Below, piece by piece: positions 5,816 to 6,676 of a stretch of 6,676 nt of DNA (the first letter of the stretch is position 1; each line of letters starts with the position of its first letter). The stretch is from Chloroflexota bacterium (GTDB lineage: Bacteria > Chloroflexota > Anaerolineae > B4-G1). Made by a program: the position numbers and the translations under genes. The notes beneath the pieces are model-generated. The model was not told where the DNA came from. It was given only the letters and a program-made list of their open reading frames with translations, and searched no databases. The stretch lies in assembly GCA_003648125.1 (NCBI GenBank), contig QMOE01000131.1:1-6676 (forward strand), given 5' to 3'.

Positions 5816-6460
5816 ATGCTACAAAAGGGTAAACCTACACCACAGCTTGAGGAGTGGTACGACAAATTGGCTCCGGTGGTCGCGGATGCGCGGGAGACAC
5901 TGCGCCAGGTCAAGCCGGGCAAGCTGGCGCTGCGCAGCGGTTGCGAGCGAGACGAGGAAGGCAACTTTCGACTCGCCTTTTTCTGGCAAGAGTACGTTAT
6001 CGCCGGTGATGACTTTACCGTTCGGCGGGCCGACACCGGCAATGAGGCTTCTTCCTTTTTCCAGAGCCTGATCCTCACCTACATGGTCACGGCCAACGGC
6101 ACAACCCCTTCGAGCCGGTGGATCGGCTTCCGCGATCTGCCCGACGGAATGTTCTACGTCCAGGCGTTCCAGGGGTACACCGGCGGCCGGCTGGTGCGCG
6201 AGTTGGGGGGTGGCATTGAGGCTTTCCGCCGCGCCGCCGAGAAATTGGGCGGTGAGCCGCTAGAGATTGGCGATGCTGGTTACACCTTCACCATCCTGCC
6301 GCGAGTGCGCATGGCCCTCGTCTATTGGGAAGGGGACCAAGAGTTTTCATCGCAGGCGCGGGTGCTGTTCGAGGATACAGCTGCCCATTATATGTGCACC
6401 GACGGGCTGGCGATCCTGGGTAGCCAATTGGTGGGGCAACTGCTCAAAGCAGCGCGGTAG
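5816..6460 (+). CDS. DUF3786 domain-containing protein
   Basis: A 214-aa protein matching the DUF3786 pattern over most of its length. Seen: FFQSLILTYMVTANGT (81-96), the middle-helix block; WIGFRDLPDGMFYVQAFQG (102-120), the core W-I-x-F-R-x-L-P-x-G signature; GD at 152-153; LPRVRMALVYWEGDQEF (161-177), the P-R-x-x-x-x-x-x-x-W-x-x-D-x-E-F block; and LFEDTAAHYMCTDGLAILG (184-202). The family is common in anaerobic bacteria and archaea and has no established function to my knowledge. C43 and C194 are the only cysteines, so an iron-sulfur cluster is not suggested by the sequence. No signal peptide or membrane segment is seen. GAGG at 5807-5810 sits 5 bases before the ATG, which directly follows the stop of the 57-aa gene. 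It ends the gene-bearing part of the window. Confidence 0.88.
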   Translation: MLQKGKPTPQLEEWYDKLAPVVADARETLRQVKPGKLALRSGCERDEEGNFRLAFFWQEYVIAGDDFTVRRADTGNEASSFFQSLILTYMVTANGTTPSSRWIGFRDLPDGMFYVQAFQGYTGGRLVRELGGGIEAFRRAAEKLGGEPLEIGDAGYTFTILPRVRMALVYWEGDQEFSSQARVLFEDTAAHYMCTDGLAILGSQLVGQLLKAAR

Positions 6461-6489
6461 CAGTAGCCGCGATTTCCATATCGCGCTTT
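6453..6489 (+). terminator. Weak hairpin(s) just after the last stop codon, possible terminator
   Basis: CGCGAT (6468-6473) and ATCGCG (6480-6485) form a perfect 6-bp stem with a 6-base loop, followed by CTTTA only. An alternative, mutually exclusive stem pairs CGCGG (6453-6457) with CCGCG (6467-6471). There is no proper T-run, so intrinsic termination would be weak; its position eight bases after the DUF3786 stop is the main support. Confidence 0.3.
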
Positions 6490-6518
6490 ACTACCGGACA
6501 CCTTTACCAAGTTTCTGT

Positions 6519-6613
6519 TACACAGAGATTCACGGAGAATTCACAGAGACATAAATGACTCTACTGAAAAAACTAGGAATTTCACCACAGAGACACGGAG
6601 AGCACAGAGATTT
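6519..6613. repeat. Two clusters of CAC(A/G)GAGA octamers, dispersed-repeat type
   Basis: Cluster A has CACAGAGA at 6521-6528, CACGGAGA at 6531-6538 and CACAGAGA at 6542-6549. Cluster B has the same three octamers in the same order at 6586-6593, 6594-6601 and 6603-6610, more tightly spaced. About 36 bases of AT-rich sequence separate them. I recognise this CACAGAGA/CACGGAGA wording as a dispersed intergenic repeat frequent in Chloroflexota and some other environmental bacteria. An 8-base inverted repeat, CCAAGTTT (6507-6514) and AAACTTGG (6615-6622), encloses both clusters and could mark element ends, though 8 bases can arise by chance in a stretch of this size. Confidence 0.55.
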
Positions 6614-6676
6614 TAAACTTGGCCTTGAAAAAATCAACTTTTGGGCGCGCAAAGTGAAATTTTCTTGAACTAAACA
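6614..6676. other. AT-rich non-coding tail
   Basis: The last 63 bases hold no open frame or recognisable RNA. They contain a second copy of TGAAAAAA (6626-6633; first copy 6565-6572) and GTGAAATT (6654-6661), an inverted copy of AATTTCAC at 6578-6585. No convincing -35/-10 pair could be assigned. Base composition drops clearly compared with the coding block. Confidence 0.5.

Noticed and set aside
6519..6613. CACAGAGA clusters as a CRISPR array
   Set aside because: Units are 8 bases with spacers of 0-3 bases, and there are no 25-40 base repeats or unique spacers; this is a simple dispersed repeat.
6614..6676. Promoter in the tail (TTGAAA at 6625-6630)
   Set aside because: No acceptable -10 hexamer lies 16-18 bases downstream and no gene follows within the window.

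Overview
The window is a GC-rich bacterial segment with seven protein-coding genes, all on the + strand, packed from the 5' edge to about position 6460. A roughly 215-base AT-richer non-coding tail follows. The gene content and style suggest an uncultured or anaerobic member of the Chloroflexota (Anaerolineae-like). The pointers are a DUF3786 gene, an AI-2E transporter of the kind common there, and dispersed CACAGAGA-type intergenic repeats. This placement is inference from family resemblance, not a search.

Positions 3-5602 look like one tightly packed transcription unit: an M24 metallopeptidase (5' end cut by the window), tsaD (tRNA t6A synthesis), a Nudix hydrolase, a large AI-2E-transporter/GNAT-acetyltransferase fusion, and a geranylgeranyl-reductase-type flavoprotein. 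All four junctions are 4-base stop/start overlaps (ATGA, GTGA, ATGA, TTGA), which suggests translational coupling. No promoter is visible inside this block, so it must lie upstream of the window. The products do not form one obvious pathway. tsaD is housekeeping, and the rest look like general metabolic or membrane functions carried along with it.

A 39-base gap (5603-5641) holds a short degenerate heptamer repeat and a good ribosome-binding site. After it come a 57-residue protein of unknown function and, with no gap, a DUF3786 protein. These two probably form a pair.

The tail (6461-6676) has a weak hairpin after the last stop codon and two clusters of CAC(A/G)GAGA octamers, a dispersed-repeat type. 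I see no gene, tRNA or CRISPR array there.

The points most worth a second look are: the in-frame transporter-acetyltransferase fusion with a degenerate second acetyltransferase half; an acidic insertion in TsaD whose DNA looks like a palindromic dispersed repeat (its reverse strand reads SPLAGE) absorbed in frame; and the unknown 57-aa/DUF3786 pair. I do not see a clear new defence or mobile system.
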